DNA of 64,000 nt from Oscillospiraceae bacterium (GTDB taxonomy: Bacteria; Bacillota; Clostridia; Oscillospirales; Acutalibacteraceae). Position numbers and translations under genes: made by a program. Position 1 is the first letter of the stretch, and each line of letters starts with the position of its first letter. The stretch covers positions 1-64,000 of the forward strand of contig SVPZ01000008.1 in assembly GCA_015065605.1 (NCBI GenBank). Reading direction: 5' to 3'. The notes below the pieces were generated by a model. It saw nothing but the letters and a program-made list of their open reading frames with translations, made no database searches and had not been told where the DNA came from. Shown in pieces: positions 7,781-16,103 of the stretch.

Positions 7781-7956
7781 ATATTATGTAACCTTTAAAA
7801 ATTTGTTCGCAAAAAAAATATCACATATTGACACCAGTATTAGTGATTATACAACACTTTAAATATTATGTCAACCGTTATTTTTAGTTCTTAAAATATT
7901 ATGTAAACATATTATGTAAACCTAACAATATGTACCTATTAATCATTATGTCAACC
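7781..7956. repeat. Five copies of an ATTATGTNAACC motif
   Basis: Copies at 7781-7793, 7863-7876, 7896-7908, 7909-7922 and 7943-7956 share (A)TATTATGTMAAC(C), with a degenerate sixth near 7925-7936. The ATTATG cores of copies 2 to 5 are 33, 13 and 34 bases apart. Copies 3 and 4 are tandem. TTATGTAAAC is identical to the XerD half of Bacillus subtilis dif as I remember it. In copy 2 the reverse complement supplies the -35 TTGACA of the spoIIM promoter. This accounts for most of the 332-base gap 7713-8044. Confidence 0.65.
7846..7874 (-). promoter_or_regulatory. Promoter of the spoIIM-xerD-FAD operon
   Basis: On the minus strand TTGACA (complement of 7869-7874), a 17-base spacer and TATAAT (complement of 7846-7851) form a full consensus sigma-A promoter. 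It leaves a leader of about 130 bases that contains repeat copy 1. Confidence 0.75.
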
Positions 7957-7974
7957 ACTACTTGTAGTGTGGTT
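7953..7974. promoter_or_regulatory. Operator-like inverted repeat upstream of the SDR gene
   Basis: AACCACTAC, TT, then GTAGTG(T)GGTT form a near-perfect palindrome. It overlaps the fifth repeat copy and lies just upstream of the candidate plus-strand promoter, the position expected for an operator. No terminator-like T run follows. Confidence 0.4.
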
Positions 7975-7985
7975 ATAAAAAACTC

Positions 7986-8013
7986 TTTAAAAATTTATTA
8001 AATATGTTATAAT
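7986..8013 (+). promoter_or_regulatory. Candidate promoter of the SDR reductase gene
   Basis: TTTAAA (7986-7991), a 16-base spacer and a consensus TATAAT (8008-8013), about 30 bases before the ATG. The -35 is poor, so the inverted repeat at 7953-7974 may bind an activator or repressor. Confidence 0.45.
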
Positions 8014-8044
8014 AAATATATATTATAATAATGGACGTGTTTTT

Positions 8045-8779
8045 ATGAGTAAAACTGTAATTATAACCGGTGCATCCGGAGGTATCGGTTCTGCAACGTC
8101 TATTCTTTTTGCAGAGAAAGGCTGGAACGTTGTGATGAATTACTATCGTTCAGGCGAAGCCGCAAAGCTTCTTGCCTCTTCCCTTGCCTCTCGAGGATAT
8201 TCCGTATTTCCGATTTATGCAGACGTATCAGACAGATCACACGTAGAAAGAATGATATATGAAGCGGAAAGAAGATACGGTAAAATTGACGCACTTGTGA
8301 ATAACGCGGGTATATCGCAACAAAAACTGTTCACGGATATAACCGACAGTGATTTTCAAAAAATGTTTGATGTTAATTTAAAAGGGCCTTTTTTATGCAG
8401 TCAATGCGTTCTTCCCGGAATGATTCATCAGAAAAGCGGAAAAATAGTTAACGTATCTTCGGTGTGGGGTGTCACAGGTGGTTCCTGCGAAGTTCACTAT
8501 TCTGCCAGTAAAGCAGGTTTAATAGGAATGACCAAAGCATTAGCTAAAGAAGTTGCTCCCAGCGGCATTCAGGTTAACTGTATCGCTCCGGGGATTATTG
8601 AAACACCTATGAATAACAATTTGACCCCTGACGAACTCAGCGCATTTGTTGATGAAATTCCTCTGGGCAGAATGGGTGAAGCAAGTGAAGTTGCAGAACT
8701 GATATATTTCCTTTGTAGTGAAAGTTCTGATTACATAACAGGTCAAGTAATTTCACAGGATGGCGGAATTGCAATTTAA
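8045..8779 (+). CDS. SDR-family reductase, probably EF-P 5-aminopentanone reductase
   Basis: A 244-aa classical short-chain dehydrogenase/reductase. It shows the NAD(P) motif TGASGGIG (about 8-15), NNAG, and the Ser-Tyr-Lys catalytic set in VSSVWGVTGGSCEVHYSASK. The SxWGxTGxSCEVHYSASK signature is the form I associate with the YmfI-like enzymes of Firmicutes, which reduce 5-aminopentanone to 5-aminopentanol on a lysine of elongation factor P; this is from family knowledge, not a search. FabG, the 3-oxoacyl-ACP reductase, is the main alternative, but no fatty acid synthesis genes are nearby. It is monocistronic and is transcribed divergently from spoIIM. Confidence 0.8.
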   Translation: MSKTVIITGASGGIGSATSILFAEKGWNVVMNYYRSGEAAKLLASSLASRGYSVFPIYADVSDRSHVERMIYEAERRYGKIDALVNNAGISQQKLFTDITDSDFQKMFDVNLKGPFLCSQCVLPGMIHQKSGKIVNVSSVWGVTGGSCEVHYSASKAGLIGMTKALAKEVAPSGIQVNCIAPGIIETPMNNNLTPDELSAFVDEIPLGRMGEASEVAELIYFLCSESSDYITGQVISQDGGIAI

Positions 8780-8794
8780 GTTATCATATGCATA

Positions 8795-8827
8795 TAAAAA
8801 AACCAAGTTCAATTGAACTTGGTTTTT
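8795..8827. terminator. Bidirectional terminator
   Basis: AACCAAGTTCAATTGAACTTGGTT (8801-8824) is a perfect palindrome flanked by runs of A and T. It ends the SDR gene and the convergent M23 peptidase gene. Confidence 0.85.
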
Positions 8828-8832
8828 TAAAT

Positions 8833-10041
8833 TTATAAACCGAGGAAATAATAAGGATCAAGTTTTTCACCGTTTCGTATAACCTCAAAATGTAGGTGAT
8901 TGCCCGTTGACATTCCGGTTGAACCGACAAAAGCAATTAACTCACCTTGCATAACTTTTTGACCTTTTGTTACACAAAGGGAACTAGCATGGCCATAAAG
9001 GGTCTTAAATCCACCCTCGTGCTCAATTACGACGTGATATCCATAACCGTCGTCGTATTCTGCTTCAATAACAATACCGTCCTGTACTGCGTAAATTTCT
9101 GTTTCAAAGGCGCTTGCAATATCGAGACCCTTATGATTTCTATCGTCGCCCCAATAAGCCGAGATATTTTGACCTTTTACTTTTTGAAGCGGCCATATCG
9201 CATCAAGTGTATCTATCCATGATGATTTTATGTAGTTGCCGCGGTTACCGACGATTATTACCTCATCAACAGGTTGTCTTGCAATTTCATCACCAACGAA
9301 TTCAGTTTTTACTTCTTCACCGTTCACCATATAGGTTTTAGTAACTGCATATTTAAGACCGTTGATACCTTTAGAATAAGTTTTAGTAGAACCGAATGGA
9401 AGAGTGTCATCTCTCTTTTTGATAGTACTGAATTTGATTTCTTTTTCTTCTTTTAAGGTTTTGACCGACTGAACGTCTAAAGATTTTATAAGTGCTTCGA
9501 AAACACTGAAAGAAGTAAAATCGCTCTTTAAGAAATATCCGTCGGTACACTCAACGGGCGCAACAAACGATGATACGTAATCCTTATCCGCTATATAGTT
9601 ATCAAGATAATTTTTTATAAAATCTTCGGCGCCAAAAACATCCTTTATATAAGCGGCGGTTTTACCGTTTACTGTAATACGGGTGCCCTTTTCAATAGAC
9701 GACGTTCTTTTAACAAGCCCATCTGCTACGCCTTCAGGAGTTAAAAGGCTTTCTTCATTGGTAATAACCATACGAAATTCAGGAGTAGAGGCAACGTCTT
9801 CGAAATTAACTTCATCCATCATTTCATTAACTATTTTTACAGCTTCGTCATACTGTTCTTTATCCTTTATTTGTCCTATAACCTCGCCGTTATACTCAAG
9901 AGCATAAGCAAACGTAACACCGGAATAAACAGTTGTAGTAAAAATACCAACGATAACAAGAAGTGCAAATACAATAATTTTACTTTTATTTAAAATTTTT
10001 CCTACCTTCAAAAGAAGGTTCTTAATCTGCGAATTTATCAC
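8833..10041 (-). CDS. Membrane-anchored G5-M23 peptidoglycan endopeptidase
   Basis: A 402-aa surface protein. An N-terminal membrane anchor (about 23-45) is followed by an extracellular region, a G5 domain (about 205-270, beginning after KEEKEIKFSTI and ending VDEVIIVG) and a C-terminal LytM/M23 metallopeptidase. The zinc ligands are visible: HKGLDIA (H and D), and HLHFEV, with YGHAS as the extra catalytic His. Such proteins cut peptidoglycan cross-links during growth or sporulation. The GTG start lies 6 bases after AAAGGTGAT. Two WalR-like boxes overlap its promoter, which would fit control by the WalRK cell wall two-component system. It could be a SpoIIQ-like protein, but the G5 domain argues for a vegetative cell wall hydrolase. 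Confidence 0.85.
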   Translation of the reverse strand: MINSQIKNLLLKVGKILNKSKIIVFALLVIVGIFTTTVYSGVTFAYALEYNGEVIGQIKDKEQYDEAVKIVNEMMDEVNFEDVASTPEFRMVITNEESLLTPEGVADGLVKRTSSIEKGTRITVNGKTAAYIKDVFGAEDFIKNYLDNYIADKDYVSSFVAPVECTDGYFLKSDFTSFSVFEALIKSLDVQSVKTLKEEKEIKFSTIKKRDDTLPFGSTKTYSKGINGLKYAVTKTYMVNGEEVKTEFVGDEIARQPVDEVIIVGNRGNYIKSSWIDTLDAIWPLQKVKGQNISAYWGDDRNHKGLDIASAFETEIYAVQDGIVIEAEYDDGYGYHVVIEHEGGFKTLYGHASSLCVTKGQKVMQGELIAFVGSTGMSTGNHLHFEVIRNGEKLDPYYFLGL

Positions 10042-10064
10042 GTTGTAATCACCTTTTAATAATA

Positions 10065-10106
10065 GTTACAAAATTGTTACCTTTGTATTATAACAAAAAG
10101 GTTACA
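10065..10106 (-). promoter_or_regulatory. Two WalR-like boxes
   Basis: On the minus strand TGTAAC-CTTTT-TGTTAT (complement of 10090-10106) fits the WalR direct-repeat consensus TGTWAH-N5-TGTWAH fully, and GGTAAC-AATTT-TGTAAC (complement of 10065-10081) fits it with one change. Both lie within 70 bases of the start of a cell wall hydrolase gene, the usual WalR target. They are placed on and after the -10 box, as for a repressed gene. Confidence 0.5.
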
Positions 10107-10115
10107 AAAATGCAA
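10087..10115 (-). promoter_or_regulatory. Promoter of the M23 peptidase gene
   Basis: TTGCAT (complement of 10110-10115), a 17-base spacer and TATAAT (complement of 10087-10092). The -35 box lies inside the 3' arm of the polC terminator hairpin. Confidence 0.6.
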
Positions 10116-10130
10116 CCTTTTTGTTTAAAT
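10092..10130 (-). terminator. Terminator of the pyrH-polC operon
   Basis: AACAAAAAGGTT (10092-10103) and AACCTTTTTGTT (10114-10125) form a 12-bp stem around a 10-base loop, directly after the polC stop codon. The stem is A/T-rich and includes its own U run. Confidence 0.65.
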
Positions 10131-10134
10131 TATT

Positions 10135-13100
10135 TTAAAACATCGACATTTGATTTGTTTCAGGTAAATCTTTCATAACTCCCAGGTCAACAAGTGACTG
10201 AACTATTGATTTAGATACACCTGATTCTATCTGGAAGTCTTCAACAGATATAAAATTACCCTTTTGAGCTGTTTCATAAACATCCCAGGCGGCTTTATCT
10301 CCCATTCCTGATACAGAACCAAAAGGCAAACGCATACCGTCCTCTTCGGGAATGAACTTAACTGCGTGTGATTTATTAAGATCAATGGGAAGCACCTTAA
10401 TTCCTCTTGCCATAAGTTCGTTAAATATATACATATTATCAAGTACGTCGAGTTCCTTTTTACTTGCTTCCTTGCCCTTTTCTTTAGTTTCTTTGATATA
10501 GCGTTTAACAGCAGAATGTCCCTGCATAATAATAGGAGCATCTACGTCTTCGGGACGTGCTGTAAAGTAAGCACAATAAAATTCAAGAGGTTTATACACT
10601 TTATACCAACATAGACGCAAAGCGGAAATAACGTAAGCTGCGGCGTGAGCCTTAGGGAACATATACTTAATTTTTTTACAGGAGCCGATATACCATTCAG
10701 GAACGTTAACCGCTCTCATATCTTCTTCCATTTTTTCCCAATCTTCCTTACTTACCTTACCCTTCGCAACCAATCCTTTACGCACTGTTTCGGTGATTTT
10801 AAAAGCTCTTCCCTCGTCCATACCCTGATTTATAAGATATACCATTATGTTATCACGGGTACCGATTACGTTTGAAATTGTACAAATTCCTTGGTCAATA
10901 AGGTCTTTTGCATTACCAAGCCAAACGTCAGTACCGTGAGAAAGACCCGAAATCTGTAAAAGGTCGGCAAAGTTTTTAGGCTTACAGTCCATCAACATTC
11001 CACGTACAAAAGCAGTGCCGAATTCAGGAATACAATAGGTGCCGGTTTCGGATTCTATATCTTCGGGAGTTACTCCTAAAGCTTCAGTTGAAACAAACAG
11101 ACTATATACGGCAGGGTCTGACATCGAAATATCGTTAACACTGATACCTGTATATTCCTCCAGATACTTATACGTTGTAGGAACAACGTGACCGAGTTCG
11201 TCTAGCTTTAATATAGTATCGTGTATAGAATGGAAATCAAAGTGCGTTGTTAAAATATCTGATTTTGGATCGTCGGCAGGATGCTGAATAGGACAGAAAT
11301 CATATATGGTTTTATCTCTCGGAACAACTATCATACCTGCAGGGTGCTGACCTGTTGTAGCTTTGATTTTAGACGCTTCAACAGCGCTTGCAAGTCTTTC
11401 CATTTCAGCCTGACTAAGAGTAATACCCTTCTTCTCACAATAAGCTTTTACATAACCGAAAGCAGTTTTTTCTGCAATTGTAGAAATAGTACCAGCCTTA
11501 AATACGTTTTCCTTACCAAAAAGAGTTTCGGTGTATTTTTGCACTTCACTCTGATATTCATCAGAGAAGTTAAGGTCAATATCAGGAACTTTATCACCCT
11601 TAAATCCAAGGAATGTTTCGAAAGGAATGTCGTGACCGTCACGTTTTAAAGGAGTGTTACAGTGCGGACAATTCTTTTCGGGAAGGTCAAATCCCGAACC
11701 TACCACAGCACTGCTGAAAAATTCACTCCAAGCACATTTGGGGCAGTAATAATGAGGAGCCAAAGGATTAACCTCAGATATACCCGCCATTGTTGCAACA
11801 AAAGAAGAACCAACCGAGCCTCGTGAACCAACGAGATAACCGTGTTGTTCACTGTATGAAACAAGTTTCTGTGCAGATATATACATTATTGAGAAGCCGT
11901 TATTGATAATACTGTTAAGTTCTTTGTTAAGACGCTTTTCAACTATTTCAGGAACTTGTCCTTTAAAGCCGTACATAGAATTTGCTCTTTCCCAACAAAT
12001 TCTTCTAAGTTCATCATCACTGCCCTCAATAACAGGAGGATAGTTACCTTGTGGAACGGGAATAACGTCATCACTAACCATATCGGCAATTTTCTGTGGG
12101 TTATCAATTACAAATTCTCTGGCTCTATCGCCAAAATAACTGAAATCGTCCATCATTTCAGTGGTGGTTTTTAGATACAATGGTGCCTGAAGGTCAAAGT
12201 CCTCGTATCCCTGCGCTGCCATAAGAATTTTACGGAGAATAACGTCATCTTTCTTACAAAAATGAACGTCACCCGTAGCAACGACAGGAAGTCCTAATTT
12301 ATCGCCGATTTCAACTACCTTACGGTTAAAATCTCTGATAACCTCTTCACTGGTTACTTTCTTATAGATATTAGGTATTCTTTCGCCCGTTTTCTTATTG
12401 ATTTTATCTTCTTCATTTGCCTTTCTGAGCATAAATTCGTTATTGCCGATAGGCTGAATTTCAAGATAATCATAAAATTTTGCGATTTCTATTAATTCTT
12501 CATCGCTTTTTCCGTGAACAATAGCGTCATAAAGTTCACCTGCTTCGCATGCGCTACCAACTATTAGTCCTTCACGAAGCTTAGTAAGTTCACTTCTTCT
12601 TGTAACGGGGCGCTTATAAAAATCTTCAACGTGAGCCTTTGAAACAAGCTTATAAAGATTTTTAAGTCCTTCTAAATTCTTAACAAGAATAATCTGATGA
12701 TAGGTTTTAAGTTTTGTAATATCGGTTTCACCTTTAGTATCATCTGCAAAATACGCCTCAACACCGTAAATTGCTTTGAACTCTCCTCCGCCCTTTCTAA
12801 TACCTGAAACTGCTTCGGCAATAGCGGGATAAGACTGTACAACACCGTGATCAGTAATAGCAATTGCCTTGTGTCCCCACTTAAAAGCGCGGTTAATTAA
12901 AGCGCCTGCGGGAGATATAGCATCCTTAGCAGACATATTGGTATGACAGTGAAGTTCAACTCTTTTATCTTGAAAATCGTCGGTTTCTTCCTTCATTTTA
13001 GCAGTAGCCATAACTCTTGGTTCAAGTATGTAATTTCCTGTAAAATTATCAAGACTATAATTACCGTTAAAAACAATAATATTTCCGTTTTTAACGGGTT

Positions 13101-13947
13101 TTATAAGAGCCATATCTTCTTCTGTCATAAACATTTTACAGTATATAGAATTTGTTTTATCGCTGACACAAAATGTAACAATGGTTCTGGGACCACGTTT
13201 AGTATTAATATCTTTAGTTTCGAATCCAAAAACTTCACCCCAACCGCAAACAAGCTTTTTGCCTTCGCTTGGAGGAATAATATCAATGAGTCGAGTGAAA
13301 TTTTTATCAAGTTGTTTACCGTAAAAAAGTTCTACGTCATATAAAAATTCAGGGAGTCCTTCGGCGGAAACAGGAATAGCCTCTGCCTTGGGCACTTCGT
13401 GATAAATCGGCTTTTCTTCTACTATTTGAGGAGCTTCGGGTAATGGAATATCATCGTCCGGAGCAACTATTTCCACGTTATTCGTCTGTCCCGAAAAAGT
13501 AACAGATATACTTTTATTAAAAGCAGCCATTAATTTTCTGTTAAATAAATTTTCAAAATCTATACTTTTAATTGTATCAAGACCGCCAAAAGCTAATTTT
13601 ATATCTAAAACGTCGTCCTTTAAATCGTAAACTGCGGCGTTAAAATAGCCGTTTAAAATCGCGTGTTCATTTTTTATCTGCTCACATATATCTATACACG
13701 CTTCTTTACAGAAACAGTCTTCAGTATAATTTATGCACAAAGAAAAATAGGACGTTTTAAGAGCGCTTTTAAGTGTTGCGCAAAGCTCGTCTTTTTTTTC
13801 TTTTCTTATGTATCTATCACTGTTAAGTTCGATAGCCAAACTGCGTTTTTCCATATCTAGTTCACATTTAGTCATATCGCAGTCGCCAAAAACAGCGGTT
13901 CTTCTTCCTAAAAATCCGCCAAAAACGGCAGAAAATTTCGTTGCCAT
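10135..13947 (-). CDS. polC: DNA polymerase III, PolC type, lacking the exonuclease insertion
   Basis: A 1,270-aa replicative polymerase, the leading-strand enzyme of low-GC Gram-positives. Domains in order: N-terminal domain (about 1-200), OB fold (about 230-315), PHP domain with HCHTNMS and ITDHG (from about 330), the polymerase core with SRGSVGSS (708-715), a Cys4 zinc site (CPKC about 735, CPHC about 760) and the catalytic PDIDLNFS (788-795), and a C-terminal QMSMF that fits a sliding-clamp-binding motif. PolC is normally about 1,430 aa because a DEDDh 3'-5' exonuclease is inserted in the PHP domain. Here the text runs from VEAYFADD (about 396-403) straight into KTYHQIILVKN, and no DxExTG motif is present. 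It is the last gene of its operon, 11 bases after ispG. Confidence 0.95.
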   Translation of the reverse strand: MATKFSAVFGGFLGRRTAVFGDCDMTKCELDMEKRSLAIELNSDRYIRKEKKDELCATLKSALKTSYFSLCINYTEDCFCKEACIDICEQIKNEHAILNGYFNAAVYDLKDDVLDIKLAFGGLDTIKSIDFENLFNRKLMAAFNKSISVTFSGQTNNVEIVAPDDDIPLPEAPQIVEEKPIYHEVPKAEAIPVSAEGLPEFLYDVELFYGKQLDKNFTRLIDIIPPSEGKKLVCGWGEVFGFETKDINTKRGPRTIVTFCVSDKTNSIYCKMFMTEEDMALIKPVKNGNIIVFNGNYSLDNFTGNYILEPRVMATAKMKEETDDFQDKRVELHCHTNMSAKDAISPAGALINRAFKWGHKAIAITDHGVVQSYPAIAEAVSGIRKGGGEFKAIYGVEAYFADDTKGETDITKLKTYHQIILVKNLEGLKNLYKLVSKAHVEDFYKRPVTRRSELTKLREGLIVGSACEAGELYDAIVHGKSDEELIEIAKFYDYLEIQPIGNNEFMLRKANEEDKINKKTGERIPNIYKKVTSEEVIRDFNRKVVEIGDKLGLPVVATGDVHFCKKDDVILRKILMAAQGYEDFDLQAPLYLKTTTEMMDDFSYFGDRAREFVIDNPQKIADMVSDDVIPVPQGNYPPVIEGSDDELRRICWERANSMYGFKGQVPEIVEKRLNKELNSIINNGFSIMYISAQKLVSYSEQHGYLVGSRGSVGSSFVATMAGISEVNPLAPHYYCPKCAWSEFFSSAVVGSGFDLPEKNCPHCNTPLKRDGHDIPFETFLGFKGDKVPDIDLNFSDEYQSEVQKYTETLFGKENVFKAGTISTIAEKTAFGYVKAYCEKKGITLSQAEMERLASAVEASKIKATTGQHPAGMIVVPRDKTIYDFCPIQHPADDPKSDILTTHFDFHSIHDTILKLDELGHVVPTTYKYLEEYTGISVNDISMSDPAVYSLFVSTEALGVTPEDIESETGTYCIPEFGTAFVRGMLMDCKPKNFADLLQISGLSHGTDVWLGNAKDLIDQGICTISNVIGTRDNIMVYLINQGMDEGRAFKITETVRKGLVAKGKVSKEDWEKMEEDMRAVNVPEWYIGSCKKIKYMFPKAHAAAYVISALRLCWYKVYKPLEFYCAYFTARPEDVDAPIIMQGHSAVKRYIKETKEKGKEASKKELDVLDNMYIFNELMARGIKVLPIDLNKSHAVKFIPEEDGMRLPFGSVSGMGDKAAWDVYETAQKGNFISVEDFQIESGVSKSIVQSLVDLGVMKDLPETNQMSMF

Positions 13948-13958
13948 CTACTCACCTT

Positions 13959-15014
13959 TTAATAATTTAATATTTCTTTTTCTAATTCTTCTATAAGTTT
14001 ATCTTCAGGTATTTTGCCGCTAATAACAGCACCCTTTTTGAATATTACACCACAACCGTCGCCACAAGCAATTCCAAGGTCAGCTTCCCTTGCTTCACCC
14101 GGACCGTTTACAACGCAACCCATAATGGCAACAGTTATATTCTTTTTAATTTTTTGAAAACGTTCTTCAGCTAAATTTGCAAGACCTATTAAATTTACCC
14201 TTGTTCTTCCGCAAGTGGGGCAAGAAACAAAAGTAATGCCATCATTTCTGATACCAATGGCTTTTAACAAATCAATTCCTGCCTGTACTTCTTTTTCAGG
14301 TTGATCGGTAAGAGATACTCGTATTGTGCCACCAATACCGTTAAGTAAAAGACCGCCAATACCTGCTGCACTTTTAATAATTCCCATACGGCTGGTTCCA
14401 GCTTCGGTAACGCCCAGATGTAACGGATATGGACACTGATGAGCAGCCAACGTATAGGCATCAAACATAGTTTGAGTATCAGATGATTTCAGCGATAAAA
14501 CAATTTCGTCAAAATCAAATTTTGTAAGAAGTGATATATGATAAAGTCCGCTTTCAACTAAAGCTTCAGGCGTAGGAGCGCCGTATTTTGCCAAAATTTC
14601 TTTTTCAAGAGAACCTGAGTTAACACCAATTCTTATAGGCACCCCTGCTGCTCTGCAAGCATCAGCAACCTTTTTGATTTTATCGCTTGAACCTATGTTG
14701 CCCGGATTAATACGTATTTTATCAACACCGGCAGCTACACTTTCAAGCGCCAATTTATAATCAAAATGAATATCAGCTACTAGCGGTATATCAACTTCAT
14801 TTTTTATAGCATTGATAAGTTTAACCGCCTGAATATCAGGAACGGCAACGCGTATTATATCAGCACCGGCATTTTCTAATATTTTAGCCTGTTTAACGTT
14901 CCCTTCTATATCATTTGACGGAACGTTTAGCATTGACTGAACGGTAATCGGTGCGCCACCGCCTATAAATATTTCTCCGACCTTAACTTTTTTAGTTTTC
15001 TCAAAAGTAAACAT
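13959..15014 (-). CDS. ispG: 4-hydroxy-3-methylbut-2-enyl diphosphate synthase (flavodoxin)
   Basis: A 351-aa IspG (GcpE), the sixth enzyme of the MEP pathway. It reduces methylerythritol cyclodiphosphate to HMBPP with a [4Fe-4S] cluster. The N-terminal TIM barrel shows VQSMLNVPSND and RVAVPDIQA; the C-terminal iron-sulfur domain has the cluster cysteines in SCPTCGRT and MGCVVNGPGEA. The length is standard for the bacterial short form. It lies three bases after rseP and just before polC in a run that also contains dxr, so two MEP enzymes are co-transcribed with uppS, which uses their product. Confidence 0.96.
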   Translation of the reverse strand: MFTFEKTKKVKVGEIFIGGGAPITVQSMLNVPSNDIEGNVKQAKILENAGADIIRVAVPDIQAVKLINAIKNEVDIPLVADIHFDYKLALESVAAGVDKIRINPGNIGSSDKIKKVADACRAAGVPIRIGVNSGSLEKEILAKYGAPTPEALVESGLYHISLLTKFDFDEIVLSLKSSDTQTMFDAYTLAAHQCPYPLHLGVTEAGTSRMGIIKSAAGIGGLLLNGIGGTIRVSLTDQPEKEVQAGIDLLKAIGIRNDGITFVSCPTCGRTRVNLIGLANLAEERFQKIKKNITVAIMGCVVNGPGEAREADLGIACGDGCGVIFKKGAVISGKIPEDKLIEELEKEILNY

Positions 15015-15017
15015 ATT

Positions 15018-16094
15018 TTACCTCGCTATTAACTGCCAAATATCTTTAAAGGTTATAAGAACCATCAAAGCAAGCAATAGGATAAGTCCAACAGCGTGAA
15101 TAATTCCTTCGTATTTTTTTGCTATTTTTTTACCGGTAACCATTTCAAAGAATATAAAAAGGAGTCTGCCGCCATCAAGCGCAGGAACAGGAAGAAGATT
15201 AAATATACCAAGATTAACGGTAATAAGAGCCATTATGGGAAGAATATTCATAAGCCCCATTTTCGCTGCTTGACCTATAGTTGTAGTAACTCCAACAGGA
15301 CCCGACACTGCACTTATGCCAAACTTTCCGCTAATTAAGTCGATTAGTGAAAACCAAACGGTTCTGCAATAAGAAAAAGTGGTCTTAAACGTGGCAGATA
15401 TTACGTTTAAAAAGGTTTTTTCTTCGCCTATAAAAGTGAAATCAAGAACGATATAACTGATACCGTCTTCAGTTTCGGAATCAAACTCAACGTTTAACGG
15501 AACGTGTTTTCCGTCTCGTAAAACCGTCATACTAAGTGTTGTTTTACCGTTCTCATCGGGAGTAACCGCTGTAAAAGCATACATAATATCGTTTGTGGTA
15601 TAGGTTCTTCTGCCATTTATTTCAATAATTTCATCATAGACCTTAAGTCCTGAGTTAACACTAACTGCGTTATCTCTGAAACTATGCACTTTGGTAGTAC
15701 CTATAAGATTACTGTTCAAAACAATTACAGCAACAAGAATAAGACCCAAAATCAAGTTGAAAACAGCACCGGCTGCTACTATCAAAAATCGCTTATAAGC
15801 CTTCGCATTACAAAAAGCTCTTGGGTCCTCACTTGTTTCATCTTCCCCTTCCATAGCGCAATATCCGCCGAAAGGAATAAGATTAAAGCGATAAAGGGTT
15901 TCTTTGCCTTGAACCTTAAATAGTTTAGGACCAAAACCAACTGCAAATTCATTAACTTTAACTTTGAAAAGCTTTGCAATTATAAAATGACCGAATTCGT
16001 GTATAACAATAAGTACCAAAAAAATAAGTATTGCTACAAGATATGGCCACACAGAATTCCAAAATGAAATTAAAGCAGAAATAATAATCACCAA
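15018..16094 (-). CDS. rseP: Site-2 protease, RseP/RasP family
   Basis: A 358-aa intramembrane zinc metalloprotease of family M50B. It cleaves membrane-spanning substrates such as anti-sigma factors and signal peptide remnants. The HEFGH zinc motif is at 32-36 in the first membrane helix, a PDZ domain occupies about 130-215, and the third ligand lies in NLLPVPALDGGRLL near the C-terminus. Hydrophobic segments at about 17-36, 98-120, 285-300 and 333-352 fit the family. In Firmicutes rseP usually follows dxr, as here, with a nine-base gap. Confidence 0.93.
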   Translation of the reverse strand: MVIIISALISFWNSVWPYLVAILIFLVLIVIHEFGHFIIAKLFKVKVNEFAVGFGPKLFKVQGKETLYRFNLIPFGGYCAMEGEDETSEDPRAFCNAKAYKRFLIVAAGAVFNLILGLILVAVIVLNSNLIGTTKVHSFRDNAVSVNSGLKVYDEIIEINGRRTYTTNDIMYAFTAVTPDENGKTTLSMTVLRDGKHVPLNVEFDSETEDGISYIVLDFTFIGEEKTFLNVISATFKTTFSYCRTVWFSLIDLISGKFGISAVSGPVGVTTTIGQAAKMGLMNILPIMALITVNLGIFNLLPVPALDGGRLLFIFFEMVTGKKIAKKYEGIIHAVGLILLLALMVLITFKDIWQLIAR

Positions 16095-16103
16095 ATCCTT
16101 TTG

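Noticed and set aside
7862..7922. A complete dif site
   Set aside because: Only the XerD half is seen. The 17 bases before each copy do not match the XerC half and central region at the right spacing.
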